NCBI GenBank assembly: GCA_964528315.1 | Contig: CAZGRO010000020.1 | Span: 1 to 15,963 of the forward strand | Length of the DNA stretch: 15,963 nucleotides | Origin: JALHTG01 sp964528315 | GTDB taxonomy: Archaea > Thermoproteota > Bathyarchaeia > 40CM-2-53-6 > JALHTG01 | Reading direction: 5' to 3' | In this document: one piece after another, positions 7,304-13,138 of the stretch | How the letters are laid out: every line of letters begins with the position of its first letter | Numbering within the stretch: position 1 is the first letter of the stretch | The notes under the pieces: generated by a model | The model's input: only the letters and a program-made list of their open reading frames with translations | The model's database searches: none | What the model was told of the DNA's origin: nothing | Program-made: the position numbers and the translations under genes

Positions 7304-7741
7304 CTACACTATCATGCTAGCCAGGTTTGCTACCCTGGGCCATCTCTCAGCAGCTTCTCTAGCCACGGGCCCTCGTATCTCGGTCCCTTTCAGCTCTCCC
7401 TCTGGGGTCATGATTACCGCGGCGTTGTCCTCGAATTGGATTCTGACTCCGTCGGCTCGTCTGAATGATTTGCTTTGCCTGACTACAACGGCAGGAAAGA
7501 TCTGTCTTCTCAGGTCTGGAGCTCCCTTTGTGACAGAGACAGCAACCATTTCACCTACACAGGCACTTGGGATTCTTCTGAGTCGACCTGAGTAACCGAT
7601 GACGTTGATCAGCTTGAGCTCTTTGGCACCGGTATTGTCAGCGCAACTGAGACGGCTGCCTGCGGGCAATCCTCGGGTTATGTACGGCCTGTACTCCATC
7701 ATTCCTTTTGCGCTGACTGCTCGAGTCTTTGGAGCGGGCAT
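7304..7741 (-). CDS. rpl14: Large-subunit ribosomal protein uL14 (L14)
   Basis: Protein at the subunit interface of the large subunit. The signature LPAGSRLSCADNTGAKELKL lies at about residues 25-44 and the family's closing motif GTEIRGPVAREAAERWPRVA near 120-139. 145 aa, with a roughly 20-residue N-terminal stretch (MPAPKTRAVSAKGMMEYRP) longer than in bacteria. ATG 7741 has only a weak GTGAGA-like ribosome binding site; the ATGs at residues 14-15 are alternatives. It sits 19 nt after uS17. Confidence 0.97.
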   Translation of the reverse strand: MPAPKTRAVSAKGMMEYRPYITRGLPAGSRLSCADNTGAKELKLINVIGYSGRLRRIPSACVGEMVAVSVTKGAPDLRRQIFPAVVVRQSKSFRRADGVRIQFEDNAAVIMTPEGELKGTEIRGPVAREAAERWPRVANLASMIV

Positions 7742-7760
7742 ACCATTCTCACACTCGTTT

Positions 7761-8087
7761 CTACTTCTCCTTTTCCACTATGACAAAGGAAACTGTCTTG
7801 CTCAGTGGCCTGCACTCCGCTATTCTTACCTTGTCGCCTTCTTTCGCGTCTATGCACGGGGGATTGTGTGCATTGATTCTGCTGCGTCTCTTCTCGTATC
7901 TCATGTACTTGGGAACGTAATGCGAAATATCTCGTTCCACAACAACTGTCTTGGTCATCTTACTACTCGCCACAACCCCGGTGAGTATCTTACCTCTTAT
8001 GGCCAGAGCCCCATGGAAAGGACAATCAGCATCATCACAACTCTTCTGCGGGGGCGAAGCGTCTATTCCTATGTCTCTCAGCGCCAA
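7761..8087 (-). CDS. rps17: Small-subunit ribosomal protein uS17 (S17)
   Basis: Primary 16S rRNA-binding OB-fold protein. The archaeal N-terminus contains CDDADCPFHG (residues 17-26), then LAIRGKILTGVVASSKMTKT and RYEKRRSRINAHNPPCIDAK. 108 aa is normal. The start is TTG at 8087, overlapping the end of the RNase P protein gene by 10 nt, with AGGTGA 4 nt upstream. uL14 follows. Confidence 0.97.
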   Translation of the reverse strand: MALRDIGIDASPPQKSCDDADCPFHGALAIRGKILTGVVASSKMTKTVVVERDISHYVPKYMRYEKRRSRINAHNPPCIDAKEGDKVRIAECRPLSKTVSFVIVEKEK

Positions 8088-8365
8088 TTTCTCACCTTCA
8101 TCTTGATCCTATCTTCGGCCCTTCCGATGAGCCTCTTTCCGTCAACTCTCACAACATCCCCATTTGGAAGGTAGAAGTTGAACGATACAACATCTTTCGG
8201 AACGATCATGTTCTTGGCGCCGTTGAATAGTATGAGTGTGTTTCGCGTCTCATCGATGACTTTTCCCACGAGGCCTTCGAGTTGTCTGTTCATTGTTTTC
8301 ACTACTTTGGCGTTCAGTCCGATGAGCTCATGCCTAACCAAGTTTTGAGGATTTGTCGGACTCAC
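8078..8365 (-). CDS. rnp1: RNase P protein component 1 (Rpp29/Pop4 homologue)
   Basis: Protein subunit of archaeal RNase P, which removes 5' leaders from pre-tRNA; it binds the RNA through an Sm-like barrel. Signature segments are LVRHELIGLNAKVVKTMNRQ, GKVIDETRNTLILFNGAKN and IVPKDVVSFNFYLPNGDVV, ending DGKRLIGRAEDRIKMKVR. 95 aa is typical. The start is GTG at 8365, sharing GTGA with the uL29 stop. A position between uL29 and uS17 is the standard archaeal location; the SUI1 gene that often sits beside it in euryarchaea is absent. Confidence 0.96.
   Translation of the reverse strand: MSPTNPQNLVRHELIGLNAKVVKTMNRQLEGLVGKVIDETRNTLILFNGAKNMIVPKDVVSFNFYLPNGDVVRVDGKRLIGRAEDRIKMKVRNWR
8092..8097 (-). 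promoter_or_regulatory. Ribosome binding site for uS17
   Basis: AGGTGA on the minus strand, 4 nt before TTG 8087 and within the last codons of the RNase P protein gene. It supports the TTG start of uS17. Confidence 0.65.
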
Positions 8366-8580
8366 TTCGCAACACCTGCGCCCGTGGTTGTTTCTCTTTC
8401 GACGGTCAGGATTCTGGCCAAAGCCCTCTTCAGTTCCTTAATTCGGCCAGGGTTCTCGATGGTACCTCCTGAGGCGACAGTGGTCTTCAACCTGACAAGC
8501 TCGGTCCTTATCTCGTCAAGCTTCTTCTTCCGTTCCTCAAGAGGCATGTCGCGGATTTCGCGCATTCTAAGTATCGGCAT
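8362..8580 (-). CDS. rpl29: Large-subunit ribosomal protein uL29 (L29)
   Basis: Small helical protein at the tunnel exit, next to the signal-recognition-particle docking site. 72 aa with the pattern MREIRDMPLEERKKKLDEIR, then TELVRLKTTVASGGTIENPG and IKELKRALARILTVERE. ATG 8580 lies 14 nt inside the end of uS3, in another frame, with GAGG just upstream; ATG at residue 6 is a weaker alternative. The end overlaps the RNase P protein start. Confidence 0.96.
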   Translation of the reverse strand: MPILRMREIRDMPLEERKKKLDEIRTELVRLKTTVASGGTIENPGRIKELKRALARILTVERETTTGAGVAK

Positions 8581-9265
8581 CTTCCTCTTTCTCCTCTTCC
8601 TTACTCTCAGCCTCAGCGACTTTCATTTCGGGCTCGGCTGCGGGTTCAGTTGGCTTCTCCTCTGGTAAAGTCACAGGCCTGAGCATGGGCTTGTCTGGGA
8701 AGTCTGCTCCTGGCGGGAGTATGTTCACGTGTATGCCCAGCAGCCCCTGCTTCAGTTGAACCCATCCTACAGTCTTTCGAATCTGTTTCGCTGCGGCGTC
8801 TCCTGATCTGGGCAGATATCCCTGCCGATAGTGCTCATATCTTGAGCGTTCGCTGGTCAACTTCCCTCTTATTGTTATCTCCACCCCTAGTGCACCTGCC
8901 TCCATCACTCTCTGGACAGCCCAGTATGCAGCTCTTCTGAAGTGGACCCCACGCTCTAGCGCGGCAGCAATCTGGGAGGCAACCACTTTGGGATCCAACT
9001 CAGGTACTTCAATGGCGGCAACCGATATCTGCGGGTTGTCCAGCGCGAATTTCTCTTCCAAGATTTTCGTGAGGTCTCGAATGCTCTGCCCTCTTCTGCC
9101 GATCACCATTCCTGGCCTGGCAGCATATACCACGACTCGTGTACCTAGGGGGGTCTTTGTGAGTTCCATTTTGCTGTAACCTGCCTTGCTAAGCTCCCTT
9201 GAGAGGAATTCGTCAAGCTCAGTTTTCCGCAGGTTATCCTTTATGAATGAGTCTCGGACTGGCAT
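8567..9265 (-). CDS. rps3: Small-subunit ribosomal protein uS3 (S3) with acidic tail
   Basis: Small-subunit head protein lining the mRNA entry tunnel. A type-II KH domain occupies about residues 17-92 with the GxxG loop in MVIGRRGQSI (53-62). The C-terminal S3 domain shows ALGVEITIRGKLTSERSR and GYLPRSGDAAAKQ. The last 30 or so residues (200-232) are dominated by Glu, Ala, Pro and Lys, ending KEEEKEEDADT. 232 aa total. ATG 9265 has GGTGA 7 nt upstream, overlapping the uL22 stop. The end overlaps uL29 by 14 nt. Confidence 0.97.
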   Translation of the reverse strand: MPVRDSFIKDNLRKTELDEFLSRELSKAGYSKMELTKTPLGTRVVVYAARPGMVIGRRGQSIRDLTKILEEKFALDNPQISVAAIEVPELDPKVVASQIAAALERGVHFRRAAYWAVQRVMEAGALGVEITIRGKLTSERSRYEHYRQGYLPRSGDAAAKQIRKTVGWVQLKQGLLGIHVNILPPGADFPDKPMLRPVTLPEEKPTEPAAEPEMKVAEAESKEEEKEEDADT

Positions 9266-9268
9266 TGT

Positions 9269-9733
9269 CTACTCACCCTCGTAGCCTACGATTTCAAGAT
9301 GAGTGAGGGTGTTGAAGCTTGGTGAGCTGCGGCCATGGGCTCGCGGCTCGTAGTTTCTCAGTTTCATTCCTCTGTGTGATGCTGCGTGGACTATTCGCAG
9401 TTTTGTAAGGTTCAGACCCTTGTACTCTGCATTGGCTTCCAGTCCTTCCAGCAACTTCAGGAAAGTGGAAGCTGCCTTGACCGGGTATCTTCCCGCGTGC
9501 CAACGTTCATCCAGGGACTTGTGGGGGACCTCTTTCTTGTGCCTCTTGTAGGGTATGGCTTTCTTCTTCGCCAAAACTCGTTCGAGCATTTCTTTGGCTT
9601 CCGCTACCATCATTCCTCTGATGCTCGAACAGATCTCGACTCCAGCCTTCGGTGAGATGTGAAGCTCACGTCCTGCGCACCTCACCGTCTTATCTGGATC
9701 GAGCCCTGTGACCGAGTATTTCCATTTTGGCAC
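9269..9733 (-). CDS. rpl22: Large-subunit ribosomal protein uL22 (L22)
   Basis: Large-subunit protein whose beta hairpin lines the exit tunnel. Recognisable are PKWKYSVTGLDPDKTVRC, ELHISPKAGVEICSSIRG, IPYKRHKKEVPHKS and the end RAHGRSSPSFNTLTHLEI. I prefer GTG 9733 (154 aa): GGTGG lies 8 nt upstream, the protein then begins MPKWKYSV as homologues do, and the TATA box at 9775-9782 predicts a transcript start near 9752, which would miss the earlier in-frame ATG at 9766 (165 aa). It is the first gene of the downstream block, cut off from uS19 by a 1-kb insert; uS3 follows after 3 nt. Confidence 0.95.
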   Translation of the reverse strand: MPKWKYSVTGLDPDKTVRCAGRELHISPKAGVEICSSIRGMMVAEAKEMLERVLAKKKAIPYKRHKKEVPHKSLDERWHAGRYPVKAASTFLKLLEGLEANAEYKGLNLTKLRIVHAASHRGMKLRNYEPRAHGRSSPSFNTLTHLEIVGYEGE

Positions 9734-9774
9734 GGAATTTTCCACCGGTCCTCTCAAAGCATGCATTAGGCCAA

Positions 9775-9782
9775 TTTATAAA
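9775..9782 (-). promoter_or_regulatory. Probable archaeal TATA box for the uL22-secY block
   Basis: TTTATAAA is a perfect TATA-type element but is palindromic, so strand is inferred from the gene that follows. On the minus strand it would start transcription near 9752, leaving a leader of about 19 nt containing the GGTGG site of uL22. No convincing TFB recognition element is seen on either side. The insert separates uL22 from uS19, so this block needs a promoter of its own and this is the best candidate. Confidence 0.6.
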
Positions 9783-9980
9783 CCAAGCGCAATGAAAGCA
9801 GACACAAAATTGGATTCACAAAGCGATTCTAACACTCATTGCAACCGAGGACGATACCTTCATTCGCGTCGGATCAAGTAGCTTCTCCACGCCGATGCGC
9901 TCAATGGACATGTGCCGGAATCAGCTCTACCAAAGCATTACACGCGAGCGCGGGTAGCAGATTGGTCAGAACAGGACGAT
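9783..9980. other. Non-coding stretch between uL22 and the winged-helix gene
   Basis: About 200 nt without a supported gene. A 62-codon plus-strand frame crosses it but shows no recognisable features. TCGCGT at about 9864-9869 and ACGCGA at about 9942-9947 are inverted copies that superficially suggest a tRNA acceptor stem, but no D, anticodon or T arms form between them. I find no RNA gene, repeat array or insertion-sequence end here. Confidence 0.4.
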
Positions 9981-9988
9981 TCTTATAC
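9981..9988 (+). promoter_or_regulatory. Possible TATA box for the winged-helix gene
   Basis: TCTTATAC on the plus strand lies about 20 nt before ATG 10005. Archaeal spacing would put the transcript start within a few bases of that ATG, meaning a leaderless mRNA, which fits the lack of any ribosome binding site there. Inference from sequence only. Confidence 0.4.
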
Positions 9989-10004
9989 CCTTTAGCATGC
10001 TTTC

Positions 10005-10469
10005 ATGATAGAGTCAAGATTGTCTGAAAGTGAAGTGAATACGCAGAAGATTGAGTCGGAGCTGAGAGGCTCGACCCTCAGGGTGTATTGGCACATGTTC
10101 AAGAAGGGTGAGGGAGCGGGGGTTAGGGAGGTTCAGCGAGCACTCGGAATGGCGAGCCCGAGCACGGCTCTTCATCACCTTGATAAGCTCAGGGAATTGG
10201 GACTGGTTGAGAAGGACAGGTACGGACAATACGTGATTGTCAAAGAGATCAAAGTCGGAGCATTGAGGCCCTTCACAAGACTCGGGACACTTGTTCTCCC
10301 GAGATACTCGTTTTATGCCGCATTCTTCTCTACATCTCTTCTGGTGTACCTGGTTCGAGAAGGGCTCGGGGGATCACCTCAAGGCTTGATGGCGATCATA
10401 TTCGGTTTGAGCGCAGCCTTGGTCTCCTGGTATGAAACCTTCAGAATCTGGTCGGACCGCTTCCTTTAG
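10005..10469 (+). CDS. Predicted membrane-anchored winged-helix DNA-binding protein
   Basis: Not recognised as a named family. Residues about 20-84 read as a winged helix-turn-helix: first helix GSTLRVYWHMFKK, then GVREVQRALGM, a likely recognition helix SPSTALHHLDKLRELG (51-66) and a wing LVEKDRYGQYVIVK. The conserved-looking EIKVGALRPFTRLG links it to two hydrophobic segments (about 100-118 and 127-145), so the DNA-binding part probably lies on the cytosolic face of the membrane. 154 aa. There is no ribosome binding site at ATG 10005; with the upstream TATA-like element the mRNA is probably leaderless. It sits on the strand opposite to the ribosomal genes, in a break of their order. A membrane-tethered transcription regulator is the likeliest role; target and signal are unknown. 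Confidence 0.85.
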   Translation: MIESRLSESEVNTQKIESELRGSTLRVYWHMFKKGEGAGVREVQRALGMASPSTALHHLDKLRELGLVEKDRYGQYVIVKEIKVGALRPFTRLGTLVLPRYSFYAAFFSTSLLVYLVREGLGGSPQGLMAIIFGLSAALVSWYETFRIWSDRFL

Positions 10470-10530
10470 GAGAATGATGGCTCTGTTCCAATGCCTAGAA
10501 CTATACGGTGAGGGCACAGAAGACAATAAA

Positions 10531-10537
10531 GGAGGAT
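10531..10537 (+). promoter_or_regulatory. Ribosome binding site of the small membrane-protein gene
   Basis: GGAGGAT, 7 nt before GTG 10545: an ideal Shine-Dalgarno match and spacing. It fixes the GTG start and shows that this small frame is a translated gene rather than a shadow. A site of this kind on the second gene, with none on the first, is what archaeal operons commonly show. Confidence 0.8.
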
Positions 10538-10544
10538 AGTCGAG

Positions 10545-10787
10545 GTGCTAAGACAGGCTGCATATGGGATTCTTGGAGTAGTGGCGGGCGTGCTTGTGAA
10601 CTTCGTCGGCTCTTGGACAGGAGGGGCAGGGCGCGATTCTTATGAAATTCTTGGTGCAAAGCCAATGGTCACACGAAATCTGTTTCCCAGCGCTCAATCC
10701 ACAGTGCTCTCTGTGATCGCTGTACTTGTGCCTGCTCTGATCTGTGCCTGTGTAGTTGCAGTGATAGCGAGGAGGAAGTTTACTTGA
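10545..10787 (+). CDS. Small two-helix membrane protein of unknown function
   Basis: 80 aa, no family recognised. Two hydrophobic segments are seen, about residues 4-22 (QAAYGILGVVAGVLVNFVG) and 54-75 (VLSVIAVLVPALICACVV), joined by a 30-residue polar loop with Gly, Arg and Asp. The C-terminus ARRKFT and the N-terminal Arg suggest both ends are cytosolic. A strong ribosome binding site supports GTG 10545. It lies 75 nt after the winged-helix gene on the same strand, so the two probably form an operon and may work together. Its last 8 nt overlap the last 8 nt of uS19 tail to tail. Being short it could be a fast-evolving accessory subunit, but nothing proves a function. Confidence 0.75.
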   Translation: MLRQAAYGILGVVAGVLVNFVGSWTGGAGRDSYEILGAKPMVTRNLFPSAQSTVLSVIAVLVPALICACVVAVIARRKFT

Positions 10788-11184
10788 GGGGGACGTACAT
10801 GGATGAGCGGCTTGCTCCGATTCCAGGTGTTCCATGACTCACTTTCTGATTGGTAATCACGAATTCTCCAAGGTAGTGTCCGATCATCTCGGGCCTGACA
10901 GTCACGGAAGTGAATTCCTTGCCGGAGTGGATATCGAATGTCATTCCAACCATTTCCGGCAGGACTAACAGATCGCGGCAATGGGTCTTGAGTTGAATTG
11001 GAGCGGCCTCTTGACCGGGCTTTTTCTTGTCGCGTAGCTCTTGTATGAGTTTCCTTTGCTCAGGGGTGAGTCCTCTCTGAAGAGACCTCCGCTGCCTAGC
11101 TGGCATAAGCCGGATAAATTCGTCCATAGACATCGCTTGGAGTTGTTCCAGGTTGTAGCCGCGATACTTGAATTGTTTCGGCAA
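10780..11184 (-). CDS. rps19: Small-subunit ribosomal protein uS19 (S19)
   Basis: Small-subunit head protein near the A-site finger. The archaeal form has an N-terminal part FKYRGYNLEQLQAMSMDEF followed by MPARQRRSLQRGLTPEQ, then the universal core KTHCRDLLVLPEMVGMTFDI and GHYLGEFVITNQKVSHGTPG. 134 aa is normal. The start is TTG 11184, the only start in this frame after an upstream stop; its ribosome binding site is weak. A TATA-like element lies about 38 nt upstream. Unlike almost all archaea, uL22 does not follow; the next gene downstream runs the opposite way and overlaps by 8 nt. Confidence 0.96.
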   Translation of the reverse strand: MPKQFKYRGYNLEQLQAMSMDEFIRLMPARQRRSLQRGLTPEQRKLIQELRDKKKPGQEAAPIQLKTHCRDLLVLPEMVGMTFDIHSGKEFTSVTVRPEMIGHYLGEFVITNQKVSHGTPGIGASRSSMYVPLK

Positions 11185-11214
11185 TTTGCATTTCTCGTCC
11201 TTTCACGGTCTGTC

Positions 11215-11229
11215 GGCTTTATTTAAGCC
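11215..11229 (-). promoter_or_regulatory. Probable TATA box of uS19 inside a short inverted repeat
   Basis: On the minus strand GGCTTAAATAAAGCC contains TTAAATAA, a TATA-like element that would start transcription about 12 nt before the uS19 TTG. The same 15 nt are a perfect 5-bp inverted repeat, GGCTT/AAGCC around AAATA, so the site could also bind a symmetric protein or fold in a read-through RNA. The 110-nt gap after uL2 makes a separate uS19 promoter plausible. Confidence 0.4.
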
Positions 11230-11294
11230 TTCGACAACGGGTTGACCCAAACCTTGAAGCGACAACTCTCTGGATCCCCTGCAGGCTTCCAAGA

Positions 11295-12050
11295 TTAGAG
11301 AACTTGTGCCACCTGTCTCATCCTTTTCGCCGCTCTTCCAGTCTGCCTCGCAGCGATCATTCCAACCTTTCTGCCTGGAGGCGTGTTTCTTGAGACCGTC
11401 GTGGGTTTCCCCGCATGTTTGTGGCGTCCTCCGCCGTACGGGTGAGATGCAGAGACCATCTTCTGCCCTTTAACAATCGGCCAATGTCTGCCTCTCGCTT
11501 TCATCAAAAGCCCCTTAGCTCCCGCCTTAAGGAAAGGCTTCTCAGTTCTTCCTGCCCCTGAAACCACGCCAACCATTGCCCTGCATTCATCTTTCAGATA
11601 CACCGATCTTCCCGAAGGAAGCCTAACCTCTGTTCCTCGGGGTGTATGTGCAACCACTAGGGCGTATGTTCCTGAAGATCGCGCCAAGGTTCCTCCATCA
11701 CTGGGATTAAGCTCAAGATTGCAGACAAGGGTTCCCTCTGGCATCTTGCCTATCGGGAGTATGTTTCCTAGCTCAGGTGTGGCTGTTCCGCCCCGATTGA
11801 TTCTTTGCTCGAGAGCTAGACCCTCTGTCGCCGGAACATAGAACTTCTCGCCGTTCTCGAACCTCAACAGAGCTAGAGGAGTCCCTCTGCCAGGATCATG
11901 AACAATCTCTGAAACATCCCCTTTGAGGACTCCGCTCAGTTCTCCAGATGATATTGGAGGATAGCGAGCTGGAGCTACTCTTCTGTGTGTGGGGGCCCGA
12001 AAGACAATAGTGCCTCGCCCTCTCCTTTGCACAAGTATGTTCTTCCCCAT
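11295..12050 (-). CDS. rpl2: Large-subunit ribosomal protein uL2 (L2)
   Basis: Core protein of the large subunit, close to the peptidyl-transferase centre. Clear motifs are MGKNILVQRRGRGTIVFRAP, LARSSGTYALVVAH, and HPYGGGRHKHAGKPTTVSRN leading to PPGRKVGMIAARQTGR. The family's usual HPHGGG/DHPFGGG loop reads ASHPYGGG here, a mild variant. ATG 12050 is preferred (251 aa): AGGAGG lies 7 nt upstream and homologues begin MGK. A GTG two codons earlier would sit almost on the ribosome binding site. It follows uL23 by 13 nt. Confidence 0.97.
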   Translation of the reverse strand: MGKNILVQRRGRGTIVFRAPTHRRVAPARYPPISSGELSGVLKGDVSEIVHDPGRGTPLALLRFENGEKFYVPATEGLALEQRINRGGTATPELGNILPIGKMPEGTLVCNLELNPSDGGTLARSSGTYALVVAHTPRGTEVRLPSGRSVYLKDECRAMVGVVSGAGRTEKPFLKAGAKGLLMKARGRHWPIVKGQKMVSASHPYGGGRHKHAGKPTTVSRNTPPGRKVGMIAARQTGRAAKRMRQVAQVL

Positions 12051-12057
12051 TCCCACC

Positions 12058-12063
12058 CCTCCT
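12058..12063 (-). promoter_or_regulatory. Ribosome binding site that decides the uL2 start
   Basis: AGGAGG on the minus strand, 7 nt before ATG 12050 and only 1 nt before the alternative GTG 12056. The spacing favours the ATG. Confidence 0.7.
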
Positions 12064-12324
12064 CTACAGAAGGCCTAGCCTCACCGCAAGGTCAGCTGCC
12101 TTGTGTTCCGGTGAAAGCTTCACATATGCCTTCTTCACGCCTCTTGAAGTGATCACTGTGTGCACGTCTGACACTCGGACTTCATAGAGTTCCTCCACGG
12201 CACTCCTCACATCATCCTTTGTGGCCTTGAGATTCACGACGAATGTGATCTTGTTCTCAGCCTCGATGAGACTGACCGAGTCCTCAGATACGAGTGGATG
12301 AACAATGACATCTCTCACATCCAT
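12064..12324 (-). CDS. rpl23: Large-subunit ribosomal protein uL23 (L23)
   Basis: Binds 23S rRNA at the tunnel exit and is the docking site for signal recognition particle. Family pattern: MDVRDVIVHPLVSEDSVSLI, then NKITFVVNLKATKDDVRSAV and VHTVITSRGVKKAYVKLSPE, ending LAVRLGLL. I chose ATG 12324 (86 aa): AGGAGG at 12336-12341 lies 11 nt upstream and MDxxDVI matches the family start. The longer TTG version from 12351 (95 aa) would overlap uL4 by 11 nt and has no ribosome binding site. Confidence 0.95.
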   Translation of the reverse strand: MDVRDVIVHPLVSEDSVSLIEAENKITFVVNLKATKDDVRSAVEELYEVRVSDVHTVITSRGVKKAYVKLSPEHKAADLAVRLGLL

Positions 12325-12340
12325 TCTTGTCAACTCCTCC

Positions 12341-13120
12341 TTACTTGCCAAGCAGCTTGATTGCGGATTCAGACCAGATCGTCAGTCTGCCAGGGTGAGT
12401 CCCCGGCGCAAGCATCTCTGCGCCAAGACCCTGAACCGCCACCACATCCACTCCTGGGACATTTCTGGCTGCCTTTCCAATGCTCTCGTCCTTGGAGACA
12501 ACGATCAAAGGCCCAATGGCTTGGCGTATTCCCTTTCCTCTAGTGTGACTCCTCCTGCCTCTCGTCTTCCTGCTGCGAAGCACTCTCACAACATCACCCC
12601 ATACGCCCAAGCTCCGCATCACTTCCTTCACATCATTAGCCTTCTTGGCATTCTCAATCTCATCAGATACGACCAAGGGAAGTGGCACGCCCTCAGCCAA
12701 GATATGTCCTCTGTTCTTCACAAGCTCTCTCATTGCCGTGGCAGCTATTGCCGATTTGATTGCGAGTCTCCTCTCCTTAGCATTCATCTCTTTGGATATG
12801 GATTTCTCGACCCGAGGAGGATGTGTGACCCTGCCCTTCACAGTACTTGGCGCAAACGCAGCCATGGATGCACGTGAATACCTCTCGCCTCTAACCCTTG
12901 GAACTCGAGCCAAAGCATGCCCGACGCCGAAGGATTCGGCGGAAGTTCTTTTCCCGGCCATTGGGTCTCTCCCTTTAGGCTGGAAACGGTGAGATTGAGC
13001 CGATATCACGGCCCTGCGTATGACATCAGGTCTGAACACAGTGTCGAAGACGCTTGGCAATGCTATTGTCCGAACTTTCTTTCCGTCCATCGCTAGAACG
13101 TCAACGGCTCTTCCAGCCAT
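12341..13120 (-). CDS. rpl4: Large-subunit ribosomal protein uL4 (L4)
   Basis: Large-subunit protein with a globular domain on the surface and a loop reaching the exit tunnel. Archaeal features are VFDTVFRPDVIRRAVISAQS, RGERYSRASMAAFAPSTVKG in the tunnel loop region, and SRKTRGRRSHTRGKGIRQ; the end has PGVDVVAVQGLGAEMLAPGT. ATG 13120 gives 259 aa and has GGTGA 5 nt upstream (13126-13130). The frame also has GTG 13135, TTG 13132 and GTG 13129, less well placed. It lies 18 nt after uL3. Confidence 0.96.
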   Translation of the reverse strand: MAGRAVDVLAMDGKKVRTIALPSVFDTVFRPDVIRRAVISAQSHRFQPKGRDPMAGKRTSAESFGVGHALARVPRVRGERYSRASMAAFAPSTVKGRVTHPPRVEKSISKEMNAKERRLAIKSAIAATAMRELVKNRGHILAEGVPLPLVVSDEIENAKKANDVKEVMRSLGVWGDVVRVLRSRKTRGRRSHTRGKGIRQAIGPLIVVSKDESIGKAARNVPGVDVVAVQGLGAEMLAPGTHPGRLTIWSESAIKLLGK

Positions 13121-13125
13121 GTGGC

Positions 13126-13130
13126 TCACC
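13126..13130 (-). promoter_or_regulatory. Ribosome binding site that decides the uL4 start
   Basis: GGTGA on the minus strand, 5 nt before ATG 13120. The longer GTG, TTG and GTG starts overlap this site or precede it, so the ATG is favoured. Confidence 0.6.
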
Positions 13131-13138
13131 AACACTCA

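Noticed and set aside
7599..8174. 191-codon plus-strand frame opposite uL14 and uS17
   Set aside because: Antisense shadow covering two well-supported genes; no ribosome binding site or family features.
9864..9947. tRNA-like stretch on the minus strand: TCGCGT/ACGCGA ends 84 nt apart with TTTGGTAGAGC inside
   Set aside because: The acceptor-like ends pair, but no T arm, no TTCGAAT-type loop and no anticodon stem form between them, so it is most likely chance.
9839..10027. 62-codon plus-strand frame upstream of the winged-helix gene
   Set aside because: No ribosome binding site, unlikely amino-acid composition (rich in Arg, Ser, Cys, His) and overlap with the start of the winged-helix gene in another frame.
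10548..10981. Minus-strand frames opposite the small membrane-protein gene and in the uS19 end
   Set aside because: They lack ribosome binding sites and family features, whereas the plus-strand gene has a perfect GGAGGAT and two clear membrane helices.
12305..12877. 190-codon plus-strand frame opposite uL4
   Set aside because: Fully antisense to a secure ribosomal gene; composition is that of a shadow frame and no motif is visible.
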